Source of the DNA: Candidatus Bipolaricaulota bacterium
GTDB taxonomy: Bacteria > Bipolaricaulota > Bipolaricaulia > UBA7950 > UBA9294
Assembly (NCBI GenBank): GCA_030606565.1
Contig: JAUWGE010000010.1
Span: forward strand, 1-54,214
Length of the DNA: 54,214 nucleotides
Reading direction: 5' to 3'
A model generated the notes under the pieces. It saw only the letters and a list, made by a program, of their open reading frames with translations, had not been told where the DNA came from and did no database searches. Of this stretch, positions 35,062 through 43,539 are shown one piece after another. The position numbers and the translations under genes were made by a program. Each line of letters starts with the position of its first letter. Within the stretch, counting starts at the first letter, position 1.

Positions 35062-35642
35062 TCCTCTTTGTGCAGCGCCGCCTCGAGCTCGGTGCGCAGT
35101 CCCTCTTTATCCGCGATCCCCTGCGTGCGCAGGATTATTTGAGAATACGCCTCATCCCTTTCGCCCTGAATCATACTGACGATATGTACATCATTCTTCT
35201 GTAGGATTTCAAAAACCTTATACAGATCGTCGGTGTCATGGCGCACCTTTACAGTGAGCCGTGTCCCCTCAAGGCCGATCCCAAGGGCGCGGGCAAGAGC
35301 GCGAAGGATCTCACTCTGGGTGATGACTCCGACCAAGCGGCCATCATTGACCACCGGAAGGAGAACCAACTGGTTCCCGAGGAGGATGAGGGCTGCCTTT
35401 TCCAGAGTATCGTTAGGGGAGACAGCAAAGCGGGCCTCGAAACAGACCTTCTCAACCGGAACCTCCCAGTCGGTCACCTCTTTTAACGCCCCTTTGGTGA
35501 TAAACCCCTTGAGAGCGCCCTCGGCAGTTGTGATTAAAAGGAGGCCAAAACCGTTCTCCTCCATCACCTGTTTGGCCTGACTCAGTGGGGCATCAGCCAA
35601 AACAGTGACCGGATCCGGGTGCATGTACCGTCCAACGTTCAT
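35058..35642 (-). CDS. CBS-domain pair protein with C-terminal ACT-like region
   Basis: The 194-residue protein carries two CBS motifs (VGRYMHPDPVTVLADAPLSQ with GLLLITTAEGALKGFITK; ARFAVSPNDTLEKAALILL with LLPVVNDGRLVGVITQSEIL). A C-terminal part, about 128-194, resembles an ACT domain, as in AcuB-like proteins. CBS pairs bind adenine nucleotides and ACT domains bind amino acids, so it may be a regulator. It overlaps the EF-G-like gene by 4 bases upstream and yjbQ by 4 bases downstream. Confidence 0.85.
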   Translation of the reverse strand: MNVGRYMHPDPVTVLADAPLSQAKQVMEENGFGLLLITTAEGALKGFITKGALKEVTDWEVPVEKVCFEARFAVSPNDTLEKAALILLGNQLVLLPVVNDGRLVGVITQSEILRALARALGIGLEGTRLTVKVRHDTDDLYKVFEILQKNDVHIVSMIQGERDEAYSQIILRTQGIADKEGLRTELEAALHKEE

Positions 35643-37606
35643 TCAGCTTCTTTGGACAAAACGATTATCTGCTCCTGCAAGTTTGCAGGGACCTGCTGAT
35701 ACTTCAAAAAGTGCATCTGGAAAGTTGCCCGCCCTTGGGTGAGAGACTTGAGGTCAAGCGCGTAGCTCTGCAATTCGGCCCGAGGAACCTCAGCGCGCAC
35801 CGTCGTGACCCGACCGGAGGGCTCCATCCCAAGGATCCGACCACGACGCCCATTTAAATCACTGACGATGTCGCCGGTGTGGTCATCCGGAACGCGCACC
35901 TCCAGGTCCATCACCGGTTCGAGAAGGCAGGGGCTTGCTTGGTCAAACGCCATCCGGAAGGCGTTCCGTGCGGCCAACTTAAACGCCAGCTCAGAGGAGT
36001 CAACTGGGTGAAAACTCCCATCATAAACCGCCACCGTAACGTCGGTAACCGGATACTTTGCCAGGTTTCCCTCCTCCATTGCCTCAATGACTCCCTTCTG
36101 TACCCCAGGAATGTATTGTCCGGGGATCGACGCACCCTTAATCTTGTCGATGAACTTGAACCCTTCGCCTTGGGAAAGTGGCTCAATCCGTAGGTAGACC
36201 TCGCCGAACTGACCGCGACCACCAGTCTGCTTCTTATGCCGGTACTTGGCAGTTGCCTTCTTCCGAATTGTCTCCTTATAGGGAATACGCGGGCGACGCA
36301 TCTTAAGCGAGACGTTGTAACGGTTCTTCAGCCGATCGATGAAGACCGAGAGATGGACATCACCCATCCCCCACAGGATCATCTCTTTCGTAACCGGGTC
36401 TCGCTCCACACGCACAGTGGCCTTAGTCGAGGCGAGCTCCTTCAGTGCGGTGCTCATCTTCTCCACGTCGGACTGACTCTTGGGAAGAATCGTGCGGGAA
36501 TAGACCGGTTTGGGGAACTCGGGCATCAAGAACGGCTCGGCATCCGACTGTGCGGCCAAGGTGATCCCCATGGGGAGATCCTCCGCCTTGCCAATGGCAA
36601 CGATCGCCCCGCTTTCTGCTTGGGAGACGCGCTTCTGCTTTGTCCCTTCAAAGGCGTACAGGTCGCGAACTTCCACCTTATGCCCAGAGGAAAGATCAAA
36701 GCACGCCCCTCCTTCCTTGAGCGTCCCCTGAAGAACACGCACGTAGGTGAGACGACCAAGATAGGGATCACTAGCCAAGTTAAAGACGACAGCGGTGCAC
36801 GGAGCATCGGCTTCTTGTGCGGGGGCAGAGGCTAAGTTGACAAAGGAGTCCATCAATAGATCAAGCCCTTTTTCCTCCGCAGCCGAACCACAGAGGACTG
36901 GGATTAATGCTCCTTCAGAGATGCCCTTAGACAGCCCGATGGCAAGCTCAGCAGGGGTGATCTCTTCCTCCTCGAGGAACTTCATCATTAACTCGTCATC
37001 AAAGGTAGAGACTTCCTCTAACAAAAAGTTTCGCCATTGGTCAACGGCACCCTGTAAGTCAGAAGGGATCTCCTTTTTTGACTTATCAGAAAAGTAAATA
37101 GCCCTGTTTTCCAGTACATCCACTACTCCAGCAAAGACACCACCCTCCACGATCGGGAGATGCAGCGGGACAAACTTACCCTGGAAGTGGTCGCCCAATG
37201 AGGAGAGAATCCCATCGAAATCGGCGTTTTCCTTATCGAGCTGGTTAACGAAGACGGCGGTCGGACGCTGCGCCGCCCCTGTGAGTTCCCACGCTCGCTC
37301 GGTGGTAACCTCAACCCCTTTCTCTCCATTCACCACGATTAGGCAGAGATCAGCGACAGGAACCGCCTTGTACATCTCCTCCACAAACTCGTCTCCGCCC
37401 GGGGTATCTAACAGGGTAATCCGTGTTCCCTTAACCACGTAGGAACCAAACCCCATATCGATCGAGTATCCCCGATCCTTCTCCTCCTGGGAGGTGTCAA
37501 ACGCGATCTGGTCTTTAATGCCGCCTTTCTTCAATAGCAAAGTGGCGAGGGTTGTTTTGCCGGAGCCGGAATGTCCCACAAAGCATACATTCCTCGCTTG
37601 CCCCAT
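35639..37606 (-). CDS. EF-G-like translation GTPase (non-canonical paralogue)
   Basis: ATG 37606 (GGGGGA 6 bases upstream) gives 655 residues. The G domain has GHSGSGKTT (11-19), DTPGGDEF (67-74) and NQLDKE (121-126). The canonical EF-G forms are AHxDAGKTT, DTPGHVDF and NKxD, so each G box deviates as in the EF-G-like subfamily. The EF-G domains follow, with RRPRIPYKETIR, KKQTGGRGQFGEV and GDIVSDLNGRRGRILGM. Its role is uncertain; related proteins include ribosome-recycling or translation-stress factors. A canonical fusA must lie elsewhere. Confidence 0.88.
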   Translation of the reverse strand: MGQARNVCFVGHSGSGKTTLATLLLKKGGIKDQIAFDTSQEEKDRGYSIDMGFGSYVVKGTRITLLDTPGGDEFVEEMYKAVPVADLCLIVVNGEKGVEVTTERAWELTGAAQRPTAVFVNQLDKENADFDGILSSLGDHFQGKFVPLHLPIVEGGVFAGVVDVLENRAIYFSDKSKKEIPSDLQGAVDQWRNFLLEEVSTFDDELMMKFLEEEEITPAELAIGLSKGISEGALIPVLCGSAAEEKGLDLLMDSFVNLASAPAQEADAPCTAVVFNLASDPYLGRLTYVRVLQGTLKEGGACFDLSSGHKVEVRDLYAFEGTKQKRVSQAESGAIVAIGKAEDLPMGITLAAQSDAEPFLMPEFPKPVYSRTILPKSQSDVEKMSTALKELASTKATVRVERDPVTKEMILWGMGDVHLSVFIDRLKNRYNVSLKMRRPRIPYKETIRKKATAKYRHKKQTGGRGQFGEVYLRIEPLSQGEGFKFIDKIKGASIPGQYIPGVQKGVIEAMEEGNLAKYPVTDVTVAVYDGSFHPVDSSELAFKLAARNAFRMAFDQASPCLLEPVMDLEVRVPDDHTGDIVSDLNGRRGRILGMEPSGRVTTVRAEVPRAELQSYALDLKSLTQGRATFQMHFLKYQQVPANLQEQIIVLSKEAE

Positions 37607-37645
37607 CGAGTATCCCCCTTGTGTATCTTTAAAGAATTCCCAGGC

Positions 37646-37674
37646 AGTATACCCATCAAGCAGCAAGTTGACAA
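37646..37674 (-). promoter_or_regulatory. Promoter of the EF-G-like/CBS/yjbQ operon
   Basis: On the minus strand TTGTCA (37669-37674) and TATACT (37646-37651) are spaced by 17 bases, giving a leader of about 33 bases. Confidence 0.65.
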
Positions 37675-37785
37675 GCTTTGCGCTGTCAAACCAACTTAAA
37701 CGCCCTCTTGCAAAGAGGTTGGGGCGATCCGATGCGTGGGTAGGGTTGCCCCTCGGCCTTGCGGCCTGCAAGAGAAAAGACCCAA

Positions 37786-38103
37786 TTAGGCAACCTTCCC
37801 ACCGTGCCGGTAGGGACGGTGCTCATTATAGGCCATCTTGGCCCGGAGAGCTCCGTCGATATCCAGTCCCATTCCACCGGCGAAGTCGAGGAGGCGGATG
37901 ACGACGTCGGCCAGTTCTTCCTCCATCCGGGAGAAACCTGGAATATCTTTACTTTCGGGGTTTCCCTCCCGGTAGGCCTCCATCGCCTCGGCAAGTTCGG
38001 TTACCATCAGCATCAGCACCTCCCCGGTTGAGCGTGGAGACTCCCACCAGCCGTGCTCGACCGCAGTACGGTGAATCGTATCTTGAATCTGGGCTATTGT
38101 CAT
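37786..38103 (-). CDS. MazG-like nucleotide pyrophosphohydrolase
   Basis: The 105-residue all-helical protein has the metal-binding pattern of the MazG/all-alpha NTP pyrophosphatase family: VTELAEAMEAYR near residues 34-45 and EEELADVVIRLLDFA near 61-75. A KMAYNEHRPYRHGGK tail follows. Such enzymes clear aberrant or non-canonical nucleotides. AAGAGGAGCG lies before the ATG. A promoter-like TTGCCG-17-TACCCT (38141-38169, minus) may drive it. Confidence 0.85.
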   Translation of the reverse strand: MTIAQIQDTIHRTAVEHGWWESPRSTGEVLMLMVTELAEAMEAYREGNPESKDIPGFSRMEEELADVVIRLLDFAGGMGLDIDGALRAKMAYNEHRPYRHGGKVA

Positions 38104-38181
38104 TTAGAATCGCTCCTCTTGGATAGGTTCCGATAAAAAGAGGGTAGCCTGTCACTCGACCGGCGGCAAGGCCTACTGTAG

Positions 38182-38210
38182 TTGTCAACTCGGAGAGCAC
38201 ACGTTAGGCT
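38182..38210 (+). promoter_or_regulatory. Possible promoter of the metallophosphoesterase pair
   Basis: TTGTCA (38182-38187) and TAGGCT (38205-38210) are spaced by 17 bases, about 29 bases before the first start codon, in a region divergent to the MazG-like gene. Confidence 0.45.
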
Positions 38211-38238
38211 GTAGTGAAAAATAAAAAGGGGGTAGTCT

Positions 38239-39153
38239 ATGCATCTGCTAAAAGGACTGAGAATCCTGTGTTTCAGTCTTTTCTTATTCACAATCCTTCC
38301 CACATCACTGCTCGCCGATGATCTCACCGTATCTGGCCCGCTACATCTTGGAATCTTTGCCGATCTGCACGCGCACGACACTAACTCTCCAAATGAGAAG
38401 CACGTCTATACAAACTATGGTCAGCGGTTACAGGCATTCGTGGAGGCAATGAATGTGTGGCCGGCCGATCTAGTCATACAATTAGGAGACTTCGTTAATG
38501 GTCGTTATGTCATGCCTGCGCTCTACGGCGACCCAGAACGTATTCCCAGGATCTTGGAGGGGGTCGAGGGGATCTACGCACAGTTTGACGGGCCGCGTTA
38601 CTACGTCCTCGGGAACCACGACGTGTACGATCTGTCCAAGGAGGAGTTTCTCGAACGTGTCGGGGCCTCTTCAACCTACGGAAGCTTCGATGCCGGTGCC
38701 TACCACTTCGTGATCCTCGATGCTCAGTACAACAAGAAGGAAGAGGATCTCAGCCACGCCTTCTGGGTTGTGCAGGGGAACATTCCTCAGGCTCAGCTTG
38801 ACTGGCTACAAGAGGACCTCGCTGCAACGGATAAGCCAACGATCGTCTGCGTGCATCAGCGACTAGACATAGACTTCGACATTCTCTCAGGCGGCGGACC
38901 TCAAATCGCCAATAAAGAGGAGGTCATGGCGCTCCTATGCAACTCCGGGGCGGTGATCGCTGTCTTCCAGGGACATGATCACAAGAATGCTTATTCCCTG
39001 ATCGACGGGATCCACTACGTGACCTTCGAGGAGCTTTTTGATCATCCCGGCGGGACCCCTCCCTCCGGGGCAAAAGTGACCTTGGATCCTATCACCCGCA
39101 CAATCCTCATCGAAGGAGAAGGTGAGCAAGCAGACTGGGAGCTCCAGTACTAA
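38239..39153 (+). CDS. Exported calcineurin-like metallophosphoesterase (copy 1)
   Basis: The 304-residue protein has a signal peptide (hydrophobic residues 8-25, then LLADD). The metallophosphoesterase metal motifs are in order: ADLHAHD (Asp42, His44), LGDFVNG, LGNHDVYDLS, VCVHQ and QGHDH. Fold and two-metal site are clear; the substrate (nucleotide, phospholipid or phosphoprotein) is not. AGGGGGT lies upstream. A close paralogue follows 53 bases downstream, so the two arose by tandem duplication. Confidence 0.9.
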   Translation: MHLLKGLRILCFSLFLFTILPTSLLADDLTVSGPLHLGIFADLHAHDTNSPNEKHVYTNYGQRLQAFVEAMNVWPADLVIQLGDFVNGRYVMPALYGDPERIPRILEGVEGIYAQFDGPRYYVLGNHDVYDLSKEEFLERVGASSTYGSFDAGAYHFVILDAQYNKKEEDLSHAFWVVQGNIPQAQLDWLQEDLAATDKPTIVCVHQRLDIDFDILSGGGPQIANKEEVMALLCNSGAVIAVFQGHDHKNAYSLIDGIHYVTFEELFDHPGGTPPSGAKVTLDPITRTILIEGEGEQADWELQY

Positions 39154-39206
39154 TCTTTTAGGAAAGACGGATGTCCGGTTCAAGGAAGACCGAATAACGG
39201 GGGTAC

Positions 39207-40109
39207 ATGCTGGTCCAATCAAGGTGGCTGACCTTCCTAATCGTCGGAGTTTCGCTCTTCGTACTCTTTATCACTGCACTCGCTGAGGAGCCCAACTCTC
39301 CCGATGCCACGCGCATCGGCATCTTCGCTGACCTCCATGCCCACGATGCGGACTCGCCCCTGGAAGGAAAAACGATGACCAACTACCCACAGCGCCTATC
39401 CGCGTTTGTGGAGGCGATGAACGCTTGGCCGGCCGATTTTGTGATCGAGCTCGGGGATTTTGTCAACGGCTGGGTCGTCCTCGGGGCCAATCTGGGTGAT
39501 CCGTACCGCATCCCGCAAATTCTGGAGGAGGCCGAAGCGATCTACGCTGAGTTCGACGGACCGCGCTACCACGTCATCGGGAATCACGATGTCTACAACC
39601 TCTCCAAAGACGAATATCTCGAACGCGTCAACGTCACAAGCACCTACTACAGCTTCGACGTCGGAGCTTACCACTTCGTCGTGTTGGACGTGCAATACGA
39701 CGAGGAGGGAAACGATTTATCCTATACCTACACCCACGTGCGTGGGTTCCTCCCACAAGTGGAGCTTGACTGGCTGCGTGAAGATCTCTCGTCCACAGAC
39801 GATCCGACCATCGTCTGCGTTCATCAGATGCTCGACACAGAGCCTACACAGGCCAGGTGGACCCTCATCGGCAACAACAAGGAAGTGCAAGAGGTGCTCG
39901 CTGAAAGCGGGGTAGTAATCGCCGTCTTTCAGGGACACGATCACACCAATCGCTACTCACTGATCGATGGGATCCACTACATCACCTTCGAGGCGCTCGT
40001 CGACGAGGGGACCCCGCCCTCGTGGGCAAAGGTCACCCTTGATCAGGTATCGCGCACGATCGAAATCGAAGGGGAAGGAGACCAAGCGTACTGGCACCTG
40101 GAATACTAG
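39207..40109 (+). CDS. Exported calcineurin-like metallophosphoesterase (copy 2)
   Basis: The 300-residue paralogue of the preceding gene keeps the signal peptide and every metal motif: IGIFADLHAHD, ELGDFVNG, VIGNHDVYNLS, VCVHQ and QGHDHTNRYSLIDGIHY. Segments such as the one after GHDH are nearly identical to copy 1, whereas the N-terminal signal and linker have diverged. Both probably act in the periplasm. GGGGGT lies before the ATG. Confidence 0.9.
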   Translation: MLVQSRWLTFLIVGVSLFVLFITALAEEPNSPDATRIGIFADLHAHDADSPLEGKTMTNYPQRLSAFVEAMNAWPADFVIELGDFVNGWVVLGANLGDPYRIPQILEEAEAIYAEFDGPRYHVIGNHDVYNLSKDEYLERVNVTSTYYSFDVGAYHFVVLDVQYDEEGNDLSYTYTHVRGFLPQVELDWLREDLSSTDDPTIVCVHQMLDTEPTQARWTLIGNNKEVQEVLAESGVVIAVFQGHDHTNRYSLIDGIHYITFEALVDEGTPPSWAKVTLDQVSRTIEIEGEGDQAYWHLEY

Positions 40110-40127
40110 AGCCTTCAGGAGGTCATT

Positions 40128-40424
40128 ATGATCGTCGATTTTGCTATCTCCCCGATCGGGGTGGGCGAATCCTTAAGCACCTATATTGCTGAGGTCTTCA
40201 AGATAATCGAGGAGAGCGGTCTTCCCTACGAACATCACGCCATGGGGACGAACATCGAAGGCGACTGGGACGAAGTGATGGGAGTGATCAAGGCCTGCCG
40301 CGATCAAATGCTCAAGCAGACAAACCGCCTCTCGATCTCGATCAAGATCGATGAGCGAAAGGGCGTAACAGACGGGCTCGCGCGAAAGGTCACCTCGGCA
40401 CGAGCAAAGGTGTGGGCACCGTAG
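40128..40424 (+). CDS. MTH1187/YkoF-type thiamine-binding protein
   Basis: The 98-residue protein matches the thiamine-binding (formerly DUF77) family: VDFAISPIGVGESLSTYIAE at the start, a central GLPYEHHAMGTNIEG and SISIKIDERKG near the end. Family members form ferredoxin-like dimers or tetramers; some bind thiamine. AGGAGG lies 6 bases before the ATG. It is 18 bases after the metallophosphoesterase pair and may be co-transcribed with it. Confidence 0.88.
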   Translation: MIVDFAISPIGVGESLSTYIAEVFKIIEESGLPYEHHAMGTNIEGDWDEVMGVIKACRDQMLKQTNRLSISIKIDERKGVTDGLARKVTSARAKVWAP

Positions 40425-40479
40425 CATCGAGCTTTCTGCCCAATGCCCAGGGGGTTCTTCGAGACGATGTAATCGGTAG

Positions 40480-40500
40480 CGGCGGAACCTGTGTCCGCCG
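40480..40500. repeat. Perfect hairpin upstream of the adenosine deaminase gene
   Basis: CGGCGGA and TCCGCCG flank a 7-base loop. There is no T-run, so it is not a standard terminator. It lies in the 142-base gap between the thiamine-binding protein and the adenosine deaminase gene. Confidence 0.4.
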
Positions 40501-40566
40501 TGAAGGAGACGTCATAGTTTGCCTGCGTCATTGCATCCTGGTCCCCTTTCCCAGAAGATTTACCGC

Positions 40567-41580
40567 ATGAACGCCGAATGGATAAGAAAGCTTCCAAAAT
40601 TCGATCTTCACGTTCACCTCGACGGTTCGATGCGGCCACAGACGGTGATGGAGCTCGTGGGCGAGCTGCCAAAGAATAGGAAGTTTCCCCGAACGCTCGA
40701 CATCGAGCAAGCGCTCTTTCCACCGCAACGCTGCACGCTTGAAGAGTACCTAAAGGCGTTTTCGATCACCGTCGCCGTTCTTCAGAGTGAGGCGGCTCTC
40801 GAACGAGCGGCCTACGAGCTGTGCGAGGACGCGGCAAAAGAGAACATCATCTACATGGAGATCCGCTTCGCCCCGCTCCTTCACCTGCAAGATGCACTGA
40901 CGCCGCAGCAAGTAGTCGAGGCGGTTCTTTCCGGGATGCGCTGGGCGGAAAGCACCTATCCGATCCGAACCGGCCTTATCCTCTGTGGGATGAAGCAGGA
41001 GTCAACGGAAGCATCAGAGAGGACCGCTCGCTTGGCTACGGAGTACCTGGGAAAAGGCGTGGTCGCGTTTGACCTTGCCGGACCCGAACGCGGCTTCCCG
41101 CCGTCGCTTCACCGAAAAGCGATCGAGATGGCCCGTGATGCAGGATTACATTTAACGATCCACGCCGGGGAGGGCTGCTGCCCTGAGCAGATCAAGGAGG
41201 CACTTGACCTCGGCGCAGAGAGGATCGGCCATGGGGTCTACCTCTACAAGGACGAGGCGACCGAACGCGTGGTTATGGAAAAGGGGATTCCACTTGAGGT
41301 CTGTCCGACAAGCAACCTCCAAATCTCAGGGGTGATGGAGACCTGCGCCGATCACCCGCTCAAGCGCTACCTCGACGAAGGGATCCACGTGACCTTAAAT
41401 ACCGACAACCGCCTGATGTCGCAGATTGACGTCACCCACGAGTTTGAGAAGGTTATCGAGGCCTTCTTCCTCTCTCAGAATGAGATCAGAACGATCCTTC
41501 TAAACAGCGCCCAGGCCGCATTTGCCCCAGAAGTACGCCCCATTCTCCGCAAGCAGGTGGAAACAGCATTCGCTTGTTAA
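40567..41580 (+). CDS. Adenosine deaminase family protein
   Basis: ATG 40567 is chosen as it directly precedes the conserved start; the product has 337 residues. The zinc and catalytic motifs are complete: KFDLHVHLDGS, TIHAGEG (His and catalytic Glu), GAERIGHG, PLEVCPTSN and TLNTDNR. The enzyme would deaminate adenosine to inosine in purine salvage; adenine deaminase-like relatives are not fully excluded. Only a weak AGAAGA ribosome-binding site is seen. It converges on the EndoQ gene with an 8-base gap. Confidence 0.9.
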   Translation: MNAEWIRKLPKFDLHVHLDGSMRPQTVMELVGELPKNRKFPRTLDIEQALFPPQRCTLEEYLKAFSITVAVLQSEAALERAAYELCEDAAKENIIYMEIRFAPLLHLQDALTPQQVVEAVLSGMRWAESTYPIRTGLILCGMKQESTEASERTARLATEYLGKGVVAFDLAGPERGFPPSLHRKAIEMARDAGLHLTIHAGEGCCPEQIKEALDLGAERIGHGVYLYKDEATERVVMEKGIPLEVCPTSNLQISGVMETCADHPLKRYLDEGIHVTLNTDNRLMSQIDVTHEFEKVIEAFFLSQNEIRTILLNSAQAAFAPEVRPILRKQVETAFAC

Positions 41581-41588
41581 GCTAGTCG

Positions 41589-42818
41589 TTAGAACAGGCC
41601 GAGCTGATCATCTGCTTGTGCATCGAGAGGAATCCTCACCTTTCCGTAGACCCCGTCATACCCCGGCTCGATCTTTAGTTCTCCTGCCCTCACCTTCATG
41701 ATCCCTTGAAGGATTCGCGATGGAGTCTCCCTTTGCAGGTCTTCCTCTGGTAGGTCGAGGAGGATGCGGAATTCATTACCGTAGCGAGTGATCAAACGTT
41801 CGTACTCGCGGGCGACCCCCTTGGTGTTCGGCCCAATCCCGAGGGCCTGAGCGATGATCTCCTCTAAGGGCACGAGACAGCGATAGGGGATCCTCTGCGC
41901 AGGACCATCTCCTGCCGCACGATCGGCGAGTTCCTCCACGCGGTGCATCACCCCGATCGTGAGCGGCTTCCCACAGACCGGACATAGGTTGCGGTTGGCT
42001 ATCGCCTCGCGCGGGGAGAGAACTACCCCACAGACCCGGTGACCGTCGTAGTGGTACTTCCCCTCCTGTGGGTAGAACTCGATCGTCCCCAAAAAACGAG
42101 CGGGATCGCGATCCTTCATCGCTGCGATGAGAGCATCGTAGCCTGGCTCAGGAAGGTCAAACAGGGTCGCTTCACGGCCGAGCTTTCCCGGAGAGTGGGC
42201 ATCGGAGTTGGAGACGAGCGTAAGTCGATCGAGGGAGGAAAGCCGCCAGTTCATTTCAGGATCGCTCGATAGCCCGGTCTCGATGGCAAAGATTCTTTCT
42301 GTGTACTTACCGAAGCATTCTTCAAGCGTGTCGAACCCCGACTTTGACCCGAAGACCGAGAACCACGGCGTCCAAACGTGTGCAGGGATCACCTCCGCTG
42401 CTGGTTCAGCGTTCCAGACCGCCCCTACGAGCCGCTTTGCGGAGATCCCAAGGATCGGCCGTCCGTCGGCTGCGAGATTCCCAATCTTCGCAAGTTCATG
42501 GTTGATCCGTGCTGTCGCTTCCATAGAAGGAGAAAGGATAACGAGGTGAACCTTGCGCACCCGTCCCGCCTGAGACCAAATCGCGGCGACCTCAACGGTG
42601 AGCACAAACAGGGTTTCATCGTAGCGGTAGAGACCGCTCTCCACCGGCTCAAGGTTATCTTGTAACTCCTTGTACCACTGTGGATGGGTGAAGTCTCCCG
42701 TTCCCAGAATGTCGATCCCCTTGATCTTGGCCCAATGAGCCAGAGTAGGTAGATCTGTTGTCGGGCTCGTCGCCCGGCTGTAACGTGAGTGAATGTGAAG
42801 ATCAGCGATCAGGCGCAT
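41589..42818 (-). CDS. Endonuclease Q (PHP-domain DNA repair nuclease)
   Basis: The 409-residue protein has an N-terminal PHP domain: ADLHIHSRYSRATS with metal ligands near 6-10, GTGDFTHPQW at 39-48, Glu76, His147 and NSDAHS at 204-209. A Cys-rich zinc site follows (Cys263, NLCPVCGKPLTIGV with Cys279 and Cys282, Cys314), then a helical C-terminus. This arrangement is that of endonuclease Q, which cleaves 5' of deaminated bases such as uracil and hypoxanthine in Thermococcales and some bacteria. The last residues are DDQLGLF, resembling a sliding-clamp-binding motif. It overlaps the upstream lipoprotein gene by 17 bases. A generic PHP phosphoesterase is the alternative. Confidence 0.82.
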   Translation of the reverse strand: MRLIADLHIHSRYSRATSPTTDLPTLAHWAKIKGIDILGTGDFTHPQWYKELQDNLEPVESGLYRYDETLFVLTVEVAAIWSQAGRVRKVHLVILSPSMEATARINHELAKIGNLAADGRPILGISAKRLVGAVWNAEPAAEVIPAHVWTPWFSVFGSKSGFDTLEECFGKYTERIFAIETGLSSDPEMNWRLSSLDRLTLVSNSDAHSPGKLGREATLFDLPEPGYDALIAAMKDRDPARFLGTIEFYPQEGKYHYDGHRVCGVVLSPREAIANRNLCPVCGKPLTIGVMHRVEELADRAAGDGPAQRIPYRCLVPLEEIIAQALGIGPNTKGVAREYERLITRYGNEFRILLDLPEEDLQRETPSRILQGIMKVRAGELKIEPGYDGVYGKVRIPLDAQADDQLGLF

Positions 42819-43455
42819 CTCTTTCAGGGTGAAACGATACGCCAGAACAGTCGATGTCGAACGATTCTACAAACACAGTCGCGTAGAAGATCTCGCTTGA
42901 GTACTCCTGTGCCGTCACGGTGAACCGCGCCCGCTCTCCTGGTTCCAGCTCGGAGATCTCCACCGTCCCTTCTGTCAGACGAACGCCATCTACATTATAG
43001 AACTTCGCCTTCACCGTCACCGTGTGCAGGGGCTCAGTGTGCCGGTTCATCACCTCACCGGTAACCTCCACCGGCCAGCCGAGGGTGAGATTCCAAGAGC
43101 GGATGACCGCCGCCTCGATTACAGATACTTCCTTGGTCACCGTCCCGGAGACCCCGCGATCGTCGGTAACGACGAGGGTGACCTGGTACGTCCCCTCCTC
43201 AGCAAAGCGGTGGATCACATCCTTCCACGGATGTCCTTCCGCCGTGGTGCCATCGCCAAACTCCCAGTGAAGCAAGGTGTTATAGTGATTAGGTACAGTC
43301 GTGGATTGAGAGATAAACCGGTAGTCCAACATCCCGTACGTCCCATCGGGACACCAGGTGAAATCGGCCGTCGGTCGCACTACCGGACCAAAACAACCAC
43401 CGACTAGAAGGCCCAACCCCACAATGACCACTAAACTAGATAACCCTCTCCTCAT
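42802..43455 (-). CDS. PKD-domain lipoprotein
   Basis: The 217-residue protein has a lipoprotein signal peptide with the lipobox LVGGC (Cys21). A PKD-like domain follows (TADFTWCPDG, HWEFGDGTTAEGHPW, TYQVTLVVTDDRGVSGTV), and then a FxLYD-like beta domain (VEVTGEVMNRHTEPLHTVTV) near 128-195. It is probably anchored in the envelope; its function is unknown. AAGGAGGGG precedes the ATG. Its last 17 bases overlap the EndoQ start, although a functional link is not obvious. Confidence 0.82.
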   Translation of the reverse strand: MRRGLSSLVVIVGLGLLVGGCFGPVVRPTADFTWCPDGTYGMLDYRFISQSTTVPNHYNTLLHWEFGDGTTAEGHPWKDVIHRFAEEGTYQVTLVVTDDRGVSGTVTKEVSVIEAAVIRSWNLTLGWPVEVTGEVMNRHTEPLHTVTVKAKFYNVDGVRLTEGTVEISELEPGERARFTVTAQEYSSEIFYATVFVESFDIDCSGVSFHPERDAPDR

Positions 43456-43473
43456 TGCCCCTCCTTGTCTGTT

Positions 43474-43502
43474 AGTGTAGGCTTACAGGCACGTGCTAGC
43501 AA
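43474..43502 (-). promoter_or_regulatory. Possible promoter of the lipoprotein-EndoQ unit
   Basis: On the minus strand TTGCTA (43497-43502) and TACACT (43474-43479) are spaced by 17 bases, in the short region shared with the divergent flavodoxin gene. Confidence 0.4.
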
Positions 43503-43539
43503 ATATGCTTTCTCACTTTCAAAAAGAAAGGAGTCTCCT

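Noticed and set aside
37607-37771. N-terminal extension of the EF-G-like protein
   Set aside because: The promoter TTGTCA-17-TATACT lies inside it and ATG 37606 has the ribosome-binding site.
40304-40533. Minus-strand frame with MTQANYDVSFTADTGSAATD
   Set aside because: It runs antisense through the thiamine-binding gene, has no ribosome-binding site, and includes the hairpin at 40480-40500; no family was recognised.
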